Of a stretch of 64,000 nt of DNA, positions 30,305-41,644 are shown piece by piece. Position numbers and translations under genes: made by a program. The stretch is taken from contig OZ234501.1 of NCBI GenBank assembly GCA_965153455.1, forward strand, positions 2,914,001 to 2,978,000, given 5' to 3'. This DNA comes from Sphagnum compactum (Eukaryota > Bryophyta > Sphagnopsida > Sphagnales). The number at the start of each line of letters is the position of its first letter. Within the stretch, counting starts at the first letter, position 1. The notes beneath the pieces were generated by a model. The model saw only the letters and a list, made by a program, of their open reading frames with translations. It searched no databases and was not told the origin of the DNA.

Positions 30305-33300
30305 TTAATGGGCAGAAGCCACAAGCTCTGGTTTGCTACTTGCTTGGGAGCAAGAAGATCCTGGGAATTGTCCGATATCTTGGCCCTCAACATTTGAAAA
30401 GCCCGTGTCTAAGCCTATGCTAAATTCTTCAGGGTTCAAATCCCCCCTATCCCTGTATTCGGCAATCTGCGCCCCATCCATCATCACATATAAGTCAGAA
30501 TGCCATCCAATAAATACTTCTGTTAAATTAGCTCATTAGCCTCTACCCAAACAGCATTCTTATCAAATGTCATTTCCGCCAGCACTCCAGAATTGTCATC
30601 TGAAGTACTACTATATTGCCATATGGAAGATGATTCCTGCAAGTCCAATTTGCTGATGTGAAAACATAATTAGTTACTGCACAATGCAATTATGCATCAA
30701 ACATACTAATATCATGTAATTACTGGCCATAAGAGAGCATATCAGTAAATGCTTTATGAGGAATTTCTTCTTTCATGTCTGCTAACTGACTGGGTTCTCT
30801 GTGAAAAAAAAAATGAGGATTATTTAGAGAGTGCTTACATGATGAGCCAGAGCCATGCCACTTAATGCTGCTGCCTCCAAGCTTGAGCCCAAAAGCCAAT
30901 CACCACAAATGCCCACCCTTGCATGTGCGTCAAATATGCAGGGCACTCCTGGTGTGTTTACTGGAAGTGCTGCACCCCTGACAAAAGTAAACCCACCATT
31001 CCATCAATATGACCACTCTTGGGTCCTCTGAACTCTGAACCTGTCATTCCATCATATCCATGAGGATTGCAGAGAAATCTCCACAACAAAAAATTGAAGG
31101 TAAAACAACAATGAGTGCCGATATAACCCCAGTGCAACTGGAAGACTCAGTATTGCTGTTGGCTAGCACTCAAGAGACATAGCTAATCAAAACAGTTGAT
31201 AATATCCTCATTCAAGCTAAAATGAGCTTGTGAGAGTATTTTAGTTCGTTCCTGTACAAGGAAGCATCTAAGCCTATATAGAAGAAAGTGGATGGGCCTC
31301 CTGCAACCTGAACATATCCTTAAACTACAGCACTGCTGACTACTGGGATGCAGAACATCTGCTAAAACAAATTGAACACATCTCCATGAAATTGGAGAGA
31401 AACCTCATCCACAAGAACATCAAATCAATCAGTTAGATGTTAGGACAATAATGGTCTCCTTCTCAGCAGAGTCCCATTGCACAACTTCATCTTTTCCCTG
31501 TCATGCTCAAGGAAAATTGCTAATAGCAAAAACTTGGGGCTCTCCTGATAATATCAGATGGCCAAATGGCAGCCAAACCAGCAGCTAGTGTACATTTTTG
31601 CTTTCATAAACACAAGTCCACAGATCAGCATTGTTATTCCTCAATCTGGAGCATAGCACTTTTCAATCAGTCTTAAGTTCTTTGGAGGTTGGAAGGGTAA
31701 AGCTTTGCATCTGCAACAGTCAGATCCCACTTAATATTGCAATGGACTTTCTGCAACAGCATGCTGCTCCTTTTTCTGGAGGAGTTTCTCCAACTCCTCT
31801 TTCCAATTTCCTTTGGACCCATAGGGAGCTTCCATTATCACTTATTGAGAAGTCTGAAGTTTTCCGTATCTGTGGAGTTGGAAAAGAATAAGGGAATCCA
31901 AATTTGATCCAGGGAGTTCAGAGAAATCACCATAGCTGAGGTCGCACATAGAAAGGAACAGGCAATGAACCCTCTGGGAGCCCGAGTGCTAACTCTGCAC
32001 CCTGAAGCATCTCCCTTTTCACCTTCTCACTTTTCAATACTGGAATACTCTCCTGCATTAAACCGGTCAACAAAATATTCAATTCAGACCTGACATAAAT
32101 TGACAAAACTCGGAATGAACAAGGTGAATGGAAATTCTACACCACATTTTCTCAATGACTGAAGATCGGAGAAACTAGGTTTAATAAACAAGGTGAAGAG
32201 TTTCTCACCTGTGGAACCTTATTTTTCTTTCCAAAAGCAGCTGTGCTGAAGAATGTCCAACAATGAGGAGCCCTATCTTTTGAAAGTGGAAGTTTGCTTG
32301 TGTTATTACCCATCCATGAAATGGCATTGACACCCTCAACAAATGCGCCATCTAGTGCACGGCTATCCAACCCCAGGGGCGAAGGAAGAGGTTCATCAAA
32401 TGCAGCCATCAACGCCCATATGGAGCTTAATTCCAGTCTCTGAAATGCATAACAAAATACCCAGCATATCAAACCTGGTCAACAGGATATCCAGAGGAAC
32501 TCACTTATAGAAAGGGAAAAAATTGAAAGCTGATTCAATAGTTTATGCAAAGTGAAGGACCTTCATCTGTTTGAAGACTAGTGGTGCACCTGAAGGTGCA
32601 AGCAGGCGGTTAGCACATTTTCCTGCAAGACATGAGAGACATTTCCAAAGGATGCAAGTGAGCAAAAGATTTTGATCAGCCATAAAGCACAGAAAAAAAG
32701 TCCCTGGAAAAAGTATTGGTCAAATTAGTAATAACCTGATCTATCAGACTAGAGGAAAACTAAGCCAGCTTTGCTGGGCAAAATCAGCCCAGGATCAGCA
32801 GCTCCTACAGGCTTGCGAGATTCGTATCACCACAAACCATTACTATTTGCTTGCAACTGGATCGAGGGCAAGTTGAAAATCACCATTATGAGCAATGACA
32901 ACAGCATCAAAAGTGCCTTCAGACTGTCCATTTTCACTCAACTGCCAGGAGTTGCCACGAGCACTGATATTGCTTATCCATACAGGCCTTCTCACTTCAA
33001 TCAACCGCCCCTGCAATAAAGAAAAAAAACTTCAATGATGAAAAATCTAATGCACTCCAAGCCAGTCTTCTAATGAAAGTTTTTCTCCTCTTTTATCATT
33101 GTTGTCTCAGCCCCTGTACAAAAAATTTCAGTTCTGCTGATACATGTGCACCATTTCTGTCTAAAACTTGTTTGCACATCTTCTAAAAGAAAAAGGCCTT
33201 CACCTGTGAAACCATGTGATCAGCCAGAGGCCGCATACCATGAACTCCAACATAGCGAGGCCCATCAATCAGTTCTTCAAACTGGCCACCATTTCTTAAA

Positions 33301-35165
33301 GTCCCAACAACACCCGTCCATTCCTTAACTGCACCTTCTTTGATCCATCTATCCACAAGCTTGTGGAAACGTGGATCTGAAACTGTGAAGTATTGAGCAG
33401 CATGGTCAAATACCAGGGACTGCCCTTCCCGAGTTTCAATATCTCTTGTTGCCATCCTTCCCCCTAGCCCATGCTTTCCCTGCAGGGTCACATGCATCAT
33501 GCTTAAGTCAGATCTTCAGGGATACATTGGAAGGTTGAGCAAAGCTTTGACAAGTCCAAACCTTGTATGCTAATGATACAGAAAACACTGAACATTCACC
33601 ATCTGTGTATCCTGACATAGAAATTTGAAAACTTTGAACAGAGTCCCGAACGGGAGAACCACACACATATCTAATTCCCACAAATGCAAAACAACACCCA
33701 TAATAAGCATTATTGATTGACATTGGGTATCTCATCGAACAAATCACATGATCAGGATTTACCAAATGCTTCCTCCTTTGGGTTTAGGGTTTAAGGTCAA
33801 GGGTACATGAGGACTAGGGTTTAACAAATTCACAGCAATCCGGAAAATTCCAGAATTGTAAATAGCTCACATGGCATGAAGGAAAAAAAAAGGTCCAGAA
33901 CTGTGGGGGGTCAGGCTTCTACTTCTCCCTCCTCAACACCATTTGTAACACTGAAAGCTCTGTTGTTTTTCACAAATGGCTAGGAGTTTGCCAGCATCAT
34001 CAAGGATGATGATGATACGGATATAGAAAAGTAAGCCACTACAATTCCAGCAAGCAGCTGTGCATGGCAAGCAGAATGAAAGGATTCAAGAAACCAACAC
34101 AAGAGAAGAAGATGGGTTCCAGAGAGAGACAGAGACAGAGACAGAGAGAGGCTATGGCAAGAATGTCCGTTGGGGGAGACAGACCGTATCAAAGATGGTG
34201 GAGGAGATGCCTAGTTCTTCAAGAGTGAGGGCGCACACGAGACCTGACATGCCTCCTCCAAGGATGGCAATCCGTGGTTGCTTGTTCATGGGAGTGGCAA
34301 ACTGCACCTGCTCAGCTACAGCAGGCTCCTTCTTCCGCTTCCTCTCCAGCTTCGGATCCTGCTTCCACCATTCCTCAACTCCTTCCAAACCCTCGCTCTG
34401 CTCCCCCTCTCCTCCTCTTTCTCCTTTCCTCGGAACTTCAGAGCTTCTGGTCTCTCTTCCTCGCCTCTGGTTGTCGTTTTCTCCTCCTCTTCTGTCCCTT
34501 CTTGCATCTGCTTCGGAGGAAGTGCTCCGAGGAGCACCTGCATTTCTTCCCCTAAACTCTTCTCTGCTTTCTCTCTGAGGCTCTCCTCGTCGCTCGCTCG
34601 CTCTGCGGGGAGGCTCGTCCTTTCCCGGCCACGCTTTTTTTCTCTCTCCCTGAGAAGGTGGCCGCGGCCGTGGCCTTCTTTCTCCAGAAGAACTTGCTGG
34701 TTGAAAAGAGCTTCGAGAGCTTCTAAAGCTTCTGTCGCTGATCCTTTCTTCTCGCTTCTCCCCTGACGTGCTCCGGGTTTCGCCTGCCATGATGCCCCTC
34801 GAGAATCGGTCTCCATCTCTTTCGTTGCCGCTAAAGCTTCGCACATAAACATCGTCGGCGTCGTCATCGTCGTCGTCGTTCTTTTTCCCCCTCACACCGG
34901 ACGAAGCTCTGACCTCCACCAGCCTGGATGCCTTTCCATCTCCCGGACTGGCTACTGGCACGTCCGGCGATCTCTGCAACGCGAAATCCGAGAGAAATCT
35001 TGGAAACCGCGAAATTTGAGTCCGAAGAGCCGACACAGGCCAGGATCTCTTCCTTCCGGAGAGCAGGAAACAACAAGAATTGGTATTGAGAGAAAAAGAG
35101 AGCGAATTCTGCTGCAAAAAAGGAACAGGACACACCACGCACACAGACCCAATGGATGTGTACAT
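30305..35165 (-). CDS. FAD/NAD(P)-binding oxidoreductase (renalase-like amine oxidase fold), eight coding exons
   Basis: Resembles the plant protein of the At3g04650 type, a Rossmann-fold FAD enzyme related to cyanobacterial and renalase-like oxidoreductases; substrate unknown. Exons in coding order: 35165-34185, 33479-33204, 33010-32884, 32622-32561, 32439-32209, 32052-31931, 30977-30839, 30466-30305 (2100 nt, 699 aa). The FAD motif IAILGGGMSGL is at about residue 298, then GKHGLGGRMATR at the exon 1/2 junction. Later blocks: VVIAHNG, GKCANRLL, SSIWALMAAFDEPLP, PHCWTFFSTAAFG, RVGICGDWLLGSSLEAAALSGMALAHH, and a tail with NPEEFSIGL and GQDIGQFPG. Every junction keeps frame. About 290 residues before the FAD motif are low-complexity (Asp run, then Arg/Ser/Glu/Pro-rich), far longer than an ordinary transit peptide. 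The start at 35165 is the first ATG of that frame after the CT tract and gives a plausible targeting sequence; a later ATG near 34,792 is possible. Confidence 0.9.
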
Positions 35166-35231
35166 CGCAAAGAGAAAATAGTCCAAAAAAACACCAAATC
35201 GCTGCTGCAGCGAGAGAGAAGAAGCGTTGTG

Positions 35232-35258
35232 AGCTCTCTCTCTCTCTCTCTCTCTCTT
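35232..35258. repeat. (CT)n microsatellite in the oxidoreductase 5' leader
   Basis: About 13 CT units on the plus strand, read as GA on the coding strand, 70-90 bp upstream of the proposed start codon. Confidence 0.85.
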
Positions 35259-35272
35259 CCCGCAACAAACAA

Positions 35273-35668
35273 GGCCTGAGTGGATTGAGTTTAGGGTTTG
35301 CCGCTCTAGCATTCAGTTTAGGGTTTGCATTGCAATGCTCCTTTGGGTTTTTGTTTTGCATTGAACACGATCCCACAAAAAAGGCCTGAGGAGATTGAGT
35401 TTAGGGTTTGCAGTGCATAATCCTTTTGGGTTTTGTCTGCACTTCATGAGATTCCACAAAACAGGCCTGAGTGGATTGGGTTTGGCGCTCTTGGACTGAG
35501 TTTAGGGTTCGCATTGCATGCTCCTTTGGGTTTTGTGTGCATTGAACATGATCCCACAAAAAAAGGCTTGAGTGTATTGAGTTTATTAGGGTTTGGCGCT
35601 CTTGGATTGAGATTAGGGTTCGCATTGCATGATCCTTTTGGGTTTTGTTTGCATTTCATGATCCCTTT
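35273..35668. repeat. Four tandem units of 80-110 bp rich in TTTAGGGTTT (telobox-like)
   Basis: Units start near 35,273, 35,385, 35,466 and 35,567. Each has 'C(C/T)TGAG..GATTGAG', one or two TTTAGGGTT or TTAGGGTTT boxes, 'GCATTGCATG.TCC', 'TTTGGGTTTTG' and a closing 'GATCCCACAAAA' or related block. They lie directly upstream of the oxidoreductase gene. On its coding strand the boxes read AAACCCTAA, the telo-box known from plant promoters. Confidence 0.8.
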
Positions 35669-35886
35669 TGGTTTGCACTGGTGCTTCTTTCGTAGATGTT
35701 CCTCAAAATTGCCATGAAATCCAAGGAATCATCATGTGCTAGAAGAAATCATGATCTGTTGACCTGATTGACTCAGGCAGGCAGGCAGGAGACACCAGGA
35801 CCATCAGAAGCAAGATCCTCAGAGACAGACACGGGTGAATCCCATGAGCCTATTCTAAGGAAAAACGATGCGGCATCTTCATTTTC

Positions 35887-36290
35887 CTACACAGAAAGCT
35901 CTGCAGCACTTGCTGGGTTGTTGATTATGTCCGACTTGATCTCCGGGTGTGGAAGTTGAAACCTCCGAGAACCAAGCTCAGGAGTCTTGGAACCAGGCTC
36001 TTGAGAAGTCAGCATATGTCTCCATTTGCTGACAATCTGCTTGTCATTGATACCAAGGAAGCAAGCGAGGTATGCAACAAAATCTTCATCTGCTCTAGGG
36101 GCAGTCACTTCTGGCAGTCCAAGTCTTAGCTGGTCCTGATCTACACCACCACCTTTCGCAAGAATATAATGAAAATCTTCGGACAATCTGGTGGCCTTCA
36201 GATTTGTTGTTGAAAGCACAATGCCGCCATCCAGTCTGTTCTTCTCTTCCTGACTTCGCAGATCGTGATTCTTGATCTAAAAAATGTCAT
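35887..36290 (-). other. Possible coding exon or relic with DUF167-like features
   Basis: A minus-strand open frame reads NRLDGGIV, then LGLPEVTAPRADEDFVAYLA and CFLGINDKQIV. The spacing of 'V.APRA....V.YLA..LGI...QI' recalls the UPF0235/DUF167 domain of plant proteins. It stops at 35,887 and I could not find convincing partner exons. It may be a fragment, pseudogene or chance similarity. Confidence 0.25.
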
Positions 36291-36822
36291 CCAGTTCTTG
36301 AAAGCACATGAAATCCATGTCAAACCTGTTGTATTATTCGCTCAAGAAGCGGTGTTGATCTCTGCTTCTTGTTGTGTTGTGTTGTTGTCATTGTCGTCAG
36401 AAGGGAAATTGCTTACTCGCTTTGCTGCACAACCCAAAGATGAAAAGAAATAGTTGAAGATCATCAGAGCAGAAAAAAGACACAAACAAGTTCTTCCAAA
36501 ACTGTACAAGATCTGACATGAATTCTTGCAGCAGGAGCAACAGGAATGATCATCATCACCCACATCCTAAACCCCTTGGAATCTGCAAGCACAGTCTCAA
36601 AGAAAGAGTATGCTGATGTTGCTTTTGCTCCATTGAAATGACGACAAAGCCATTCCCTCTTTGGAAGTCAACAACAACAACAAAAGCAAGCTCCAGGATT
36701 CGTTACTTGAGATACTTGTGTTACATGCACATACTTTTGGGACTACGAGATACCTCAAGTAAGTTCACATATAAAATGTCTCTAGTTAAGTTTAATGAGA
36801 AATATCTCAATGCATGAATGAA

Positions 36823-36976
36823 CACTACAACAAAATGCGTCCCTATACGCCAAGTGATTTCGCTGGATTTTGAGTGAATTCAGTGGTTGTAGTGAACAGG
36901 GACCAGTGAAGAAGTAGTGAATTCACTGGTCTAGTGAACGGGGACTAGTGAACTGCACCCACATTTTGTAGTAGTG
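36823..36976. mobile_element. 154-bp CACTA-type MITE with GAA target duplication
   Basis: Ends are CACTACAACAAAATGCG at 36,823-36,839 and, inverted, CACTACTACAAAATGTG at 36,976-36,960: 15 of 17 bases match. Immediately outside, GAA occurs on both sides (36,820-36,822 and 36,977-36,979), the 3-bp duplication expected of CACTA (En/Spm) elements. Inside are several AGTGAA/TTCACT and GGGACCAGTGAA-like subterminal repeats. No coding capacity: a non-autonomous element. Confidence 0.88.
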
Positions 36977-36979
36977 GAA

Positions 36980-38559
36980 TGACTATGTGGTTATGCATGC
37001 ATTTTTAGGGTAGATAAAATTTGTATCAAGGTGTTCGTTTCTTATTTCGATTAGGTCAGATCTTGAGGTGAATAAGAGGTTTGTAAAACCCATTTGTATG
37101 ACCTTAAGGTTGTATGGAGAGCTTATGATAAAATCAGTGTTTTTATCATCTCTATTTTCTCATATCTATCCATTGTCAATTTCCAACACTTATTTCACAC
37201 ATAAAAAATATAGTAACAAAATTTTCACAAATTGACCTAGCCAATAACTAATCTAATAAATATATTGGGTATTCATCACAAAATGTTATGGTCCGAAACT
37301 TCAACTTAAAAGTCTCCTATAATTTATTTATAATAGATTAATAAAAGATTAATCTATTGATTACCATTATTTCGGCTCTATGTTACTTTGCATTATTAGT
37401 GAAGATGATTCAATTATTTTTTCTAGACATAGTAATTTTGTTGTGATCAAGTTTATTCTTTCAAAAAATAAAATTTTGTGAATTTCACTATATGTCATTT
37501 TGTTTCATTAATATTTTTTTACATTCTTGATTTGGTAGGCAAAATGTCAATGAAAGTCAAATTCATTAAATAAATTCACAACAACATATAAATAGACAAA
37601 AAAAAAAAGGCATTGAAAGGATATAATAAAACAACAAGATACAAATAAACAAAAACATTGAAAGGGTGCAAGATAGACAACAAGAAACGATTTTGAATTA
37701 AAAATTGATCTATGACAAATTATAAGCCAAAATGATTTTAGAATTGTCATAGCAATGATCACCAAAATACCCATCCTACATAAATCAAGTCTGATCAAAC
37801 ATCATCACTAGAATAATACATTATAATTTATTTATTTATTATAGTCAAAACATTATTGATCTACTAAACCAAATGCTACAAAAAGTGGGTTCTTTTCAGC
37901 ACAATGGAAGTTTTTTACTCAATGCAATATAGGTGGAACTTATGCAAAGTTCATAATTAGCAATATACTCATTGTGAACACCATCTCATTATTGTTCTAA
38001 TGTAAGTCATTTAACATTGATGTTTTATACATGCATGCATGCATTGTTATTCAATCAAAGTATTATCATTTATAATTACACACATCACCAAGGCACAATG
38101 TTTTGATTAAGAAGCAATATAAGCATGGTAAAATATACTTAGAAAAGTATTCCACTTTATAATCATAGTTGAGACATAAACATTCAAAAACTTATTCAAA
38201 ACTATTCAAAGTTTCATTATGAAATGATGGGGCCTTCCATAAGTTTATGTTATTCTACACATAGAATTTGAAGAATCTTAATGTAAGAAAAATGAATGAA
38301 AAGTATTTTCTAAACTAATTGATTTCAAATATATTTTTACGTTAGAACTTTGATAAATTATGATTGTAACATTAAAAAGTTGGAAATATATTAATACATT
38401 GTAATGTTCCATTAACTTGAAAGTTTCAAAAGAATTATTTTATTTATTTTTATTGTAAAAAACCTTATTTTACAAAACTGAGACAAGTATTTTTCTCATA
38501 TTTTTATTTTGAAAATTGTATTTATGCATATTAAAACATGTTATTCTTCAATATATATC
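36980..38559. other. AT-rich intergenic DNA
   Basis: No gene recognised. Includes a (CATG)n-like run at 38,030-38,044. Confidence 0.5.
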
Positions 38560-38750
38560 TAAAAAGGAATGTAGTTTGTTTGTTTTGTTTTGTTTGTACC
38601 TATGAGATCCACCAAACCAGTATGCTTCATATTACATTCTTGGTCTCTTTGGAAAGCTCTCAATGAAGAGGGGTGCATGGGCTTGGTTCCATAACATTTG
38701 GACTTGTATGGCAAAAGTTCTTGGCTATTGAATGAATTTTTCACTGAAAA
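38560..38750 (-). repeat. Dispersed repeat family B, inverted copy
   Basis: The reverse complement of this segment matches 40,576-40,727, 47,139-47,286 and 47,577-47,722. Shared blocks are 'CTCATC.A.GGCTTTCC', 'CAATGTG.TTTGG(G)AGATCTC' and 'GACAAACAAAACAAAC'. Confidence 0.5.
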
Positions 38751-39499
38751 TTAAATTAAATCATAGCTGAAAATTTTGGAAGAATTGGAATGTACTTTTG
38801 CTGTTGCTGGACAGATCTTGATGAGCAGGATTTAATGAAAATTATTTGGTAAGATTTGGATTCAGAATGTGGGAGATATTGATTTTTAAAAAACAATTGT
38901 GGTTGAAAATTCAAATAAATCCCAAAAACCAAGTTTTGGAAGGAAAAATCAGTTGAGGACGTGGTAACACATGGGCCAACAGCACACGTCACACTAAGTA
39001 TGCACTGAATTTTTTTAAAACTGCCTTTTATTGACAATTGAAATAATAATATTCATAAGTTCAATTTATTAAATTTTAATTTATAGATAATTTCCCAAAA
39101 AATCTTTGAATGACTTATTTTACATTACTTTTATTATAAAATATTAAGAATAATGTTGTGTCATTACCATATTATGCCTACACTTATTATTGTGCACAAC
39201 CATAACCAAATAACAACAAATCTTCATATTTAATGCATCAAATCAAGTCAAAAAATTATCATGCACTTGCAATAAATCGAAATTCAATAGAAACATAAAA
39301 AAGTTTGCAAACATGGGTTGAACGCATCTAGCACGCACTTAGCTCGTTGCCCATTTGGACATTAACGAATAACCACACATGATACCATCCGAAACATTAT
39401 GTATGTCCTTGCTTTAAAGAGTGGACACGTTGTATGGAGAAAACGATGGTACGTCTTTACATCAAGAGTTTCATTACAAGCTGATTTCTACATGACCTA

Positions 39500-39870
39500 A
39501 GAAAATCAGGTCTTCGTAGCCATTGTGGTGGTTACTGACCCGACATGGGAGATGGTGGTTTCGAATGTCATTAATCAACCAACAAATGCAATTGTGAAAC
39601 TTAGCGTCATTACTAAGATCTGCAAGTGTAAAGGGCTTCATGAAGGGCACCACTTTATTCCAATGGCCATGGAGGTGCACGATGCTTTTAGGCGTGATAT
39701 AGATCGTTTCATCAAGGAGTGTTTTCATCTTTTCCACAATAGATGATCGAAAGGCCATTTATCCTTGTCTTTTTGCATTCAATTTTTCAAACATGTTAGT
39801 ATTGCTCTTCAACATGTTTTAGCCTTTGCTATAGAGGAAGATTGCATTGGTGGGTGATGTTTATTCTAGA
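39500..39870 (+). pseudogene. Relic C-terminus of an RT/endonuclease-type retroelement
   Basis: The plus frame reads VVVTDPTWEMVVSNVINQP, GHHFIPMAMEVHDAFRRDID, RFIKECFHLF, then after a stop KGHLSLSFCIQFFKHVSIAL QHVLAFAIEED. The order 'TDPT.....HEG..F.PLA.E.......F...C' followed by 'R..VALQ' is what follows the reverse transcriptase in retroelements with a restriction-like endonuclease. The same order occurs at 52,610-52,945 in the GC-rich element. No reverse transcriptase core is left upstream. AT-rich like its surroundings, so an old copy. Confidence 0.4.
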
Positions 39871-40259
39871 CATCCCATTACTATTAGATCTCACGATTTG
39901 CATGCAGGCGACATTAGAAAGGTTGTGGATGAGATAGTTTCCTACCACAAAAGGGACTGACTCTCTCCTTTCTTTTGATTCATGCGAGCTGTTCATTTTT
40001 TGGCCTTTTTTTGGCCTTCCTTTTTGTCTCTCGTGATGGTTCTGGCCATCGATCTTTTATTGGTTTCTTTTGTCTTCTCCTAATAAATAGGAATCCAAGT
40101 TCAAATAACAGTCAAGCTACAACATATGAAAGTTCCACAATTATGAAATTTAAAGGGATGAAAATTTGTAGTTCAACATTATTATGCATCTTTGAACATT
40201 CAAATCGCCAAAAGTGATTTGAAAACACACACTGAATATGAAATAACTAAAACCCTTTT

Positions 40260-40730
40260 TCACATTCATTCCAAATTAATCCAACACTAATCACAATTAA
40301 TTAATGTAACATGTGCCATTAACCCAATTGTGAACACATTGGAGACTTGACTGATTTTTTCCTTTCAAACCCAATTTTTGCAATTTGTTTAAATTTCTAG
40401 CAAGAAAATCCACTCCAAAATCATTATCTTCCACACCTTAGGTCTGAAAATTGTGAAATAAACTTTATTAAATCTAGCTTGTCGAGGGGTTCACCAAGAA
40501 TGCTTCCAAATTGCTATATAGTTTTCAATTTTGATTTTATTTTATTTTCATTGAAAAAAAAATTTAATATTCAATAACTTTCACACCATATCCCAAACAA
40601 TCTCAAACCAAGTTGATCCACCCATACTCATCCAGAGCTTTCTAAAATACCAAGAATGTGGCATGAAGCAATGTGGTTTGGGAGATCTCTAACATGACAA
40701 ACAAAACAAAACAAACTACCTTGCTTCATT
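40260..40730 (+). repeat. Dispersed repeat family B, longest outside copy
   Basis: Matches 46,890-47,290 and 47,310-47,730. Shared blocks include 'CTTTCAAACCCA.TTTTT', 'CTCCAAAATC..TATCT.CCACACCTTAGGT', 'CAATAACT.TC.CACCATA' and 'GGGAGATCTC.A.ATGACAAAC'. Non-coding. Confidence 0.55.
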
Positions 40731-41084
40731 ATGCTAACCCAATTTAGGCTTTGTGTATTTTTTCCTTTGTATATTTAGGTTGCTCTTGAGGAGTAAATTT
40801 TCATTAGACCTTGCAACTTTGTAAGATACCAGTCAACAGGTTGAGAGTCCTATCCAAATCTTACACCAATGTGCAGTCTCTTAACTATGGTTGAAGCCAA
40901 TAAATAGCCAAAAAACATTCTCAAATGCAGATCATAATCCCACCATGATAAACCCTAAACCCTGCCTTCTGGGCAGAGCCACTAATAAATAGCAAACAAC
41001 TATTATAGTCCAAATGCATATCATATCATAGTCCCACCATAATAACCTAAACTATGGCATGACGAGTCCAACCTTTTTTTTTGG

Positions 41085-41165
41085 CAATGGGTTTAGGGTT
41101 TTTTTTTGCAATCGGTTTAGGGTTTTTTTTGCAATGGGTTTAGGGTTTTTTGTTGCAATGAGCTA
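41085..41165. repeat. Short tandem repeat (GGGTTTAGGGTTTTTTTTGCAAT)n
   Basis: About three units of 23-28 bp, each with a TTTAGGG telomere-type box followed by a T run and 'GCAAT'. Confidence 0.8.
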
Positions 41166-41354
41166 ATTTGATTGGCCCATTGCCAAAAAAAAAGTTGAAA
41201 CTATGCAGGCTCCCCAAAATATAAAATTCTATGGAATGTAGCTTTCATACCTAAACCCTACACCATTGCCCCCACAATCTCTTACCTATATGGACAGAGC
41301 CAATAAATAAACACAAAAAAATTATTCACAAAATGCAAATCATAATCCCACCAA

Positions 41355-41625
41355 TGATAAACTAGGGTTTAGGGTTTCTAGAGTCTAGGAATTTGGGTTT
41401 AGGGTTCCTAAGGTCTAGGGTTTAAAGTTTCTAGAGTCTAAGGTTTAATATGGTTTAATAAGGTCTACAATTTAGGGTTTAGCATTTCTAGAGCCTAGGG
41501 TTTAGGGTTCCTAGAGTTTAGGGTTTAGGGTTTCTAGAGTCTAAGGTTTAGCGTTTAGGTCTAGAGTTTAGGGTAAAAGGTTTCTAGAGTCTAGGGTTTA
41601 GGGTTTAGAGATTAGTCTGACAACG
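41355..41625. repeat. Degenerate telomere-like repeat block, TTTAGGG with TCTAGAGTCTA spacers
   Basis: More than ten TTTAGGG or variant boxes separated by TTTCTAGAGTCTA or TTCCTAAGGTCTA. It ends 20 bp from the ERF stop codon and so lies in that gene's 3' UTR or its immediate flank. TTTAGGG is the usual plant telomere repeat. Confidence 0.85.
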
Positions 41626-41644
41626 TGATGCTCGCATTGTTGCT

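Noticed and set aside
30535-30640. Candidate extra exon of the oxidoreductase between exons 7 and 8
   Set aside because: It has an acceptor and an open frame to a stop, but exon 7 joins directly to 30,466 in frame and gives the expected conserved C-terminus.
34060-34766. Plus-strand frames opposite the oxidoreductase exon 1
   Set aside because: Shadows of the low-complexity Arg/Ser/Glu-rich region; Ser/Leu/Pro-rich without motifs.
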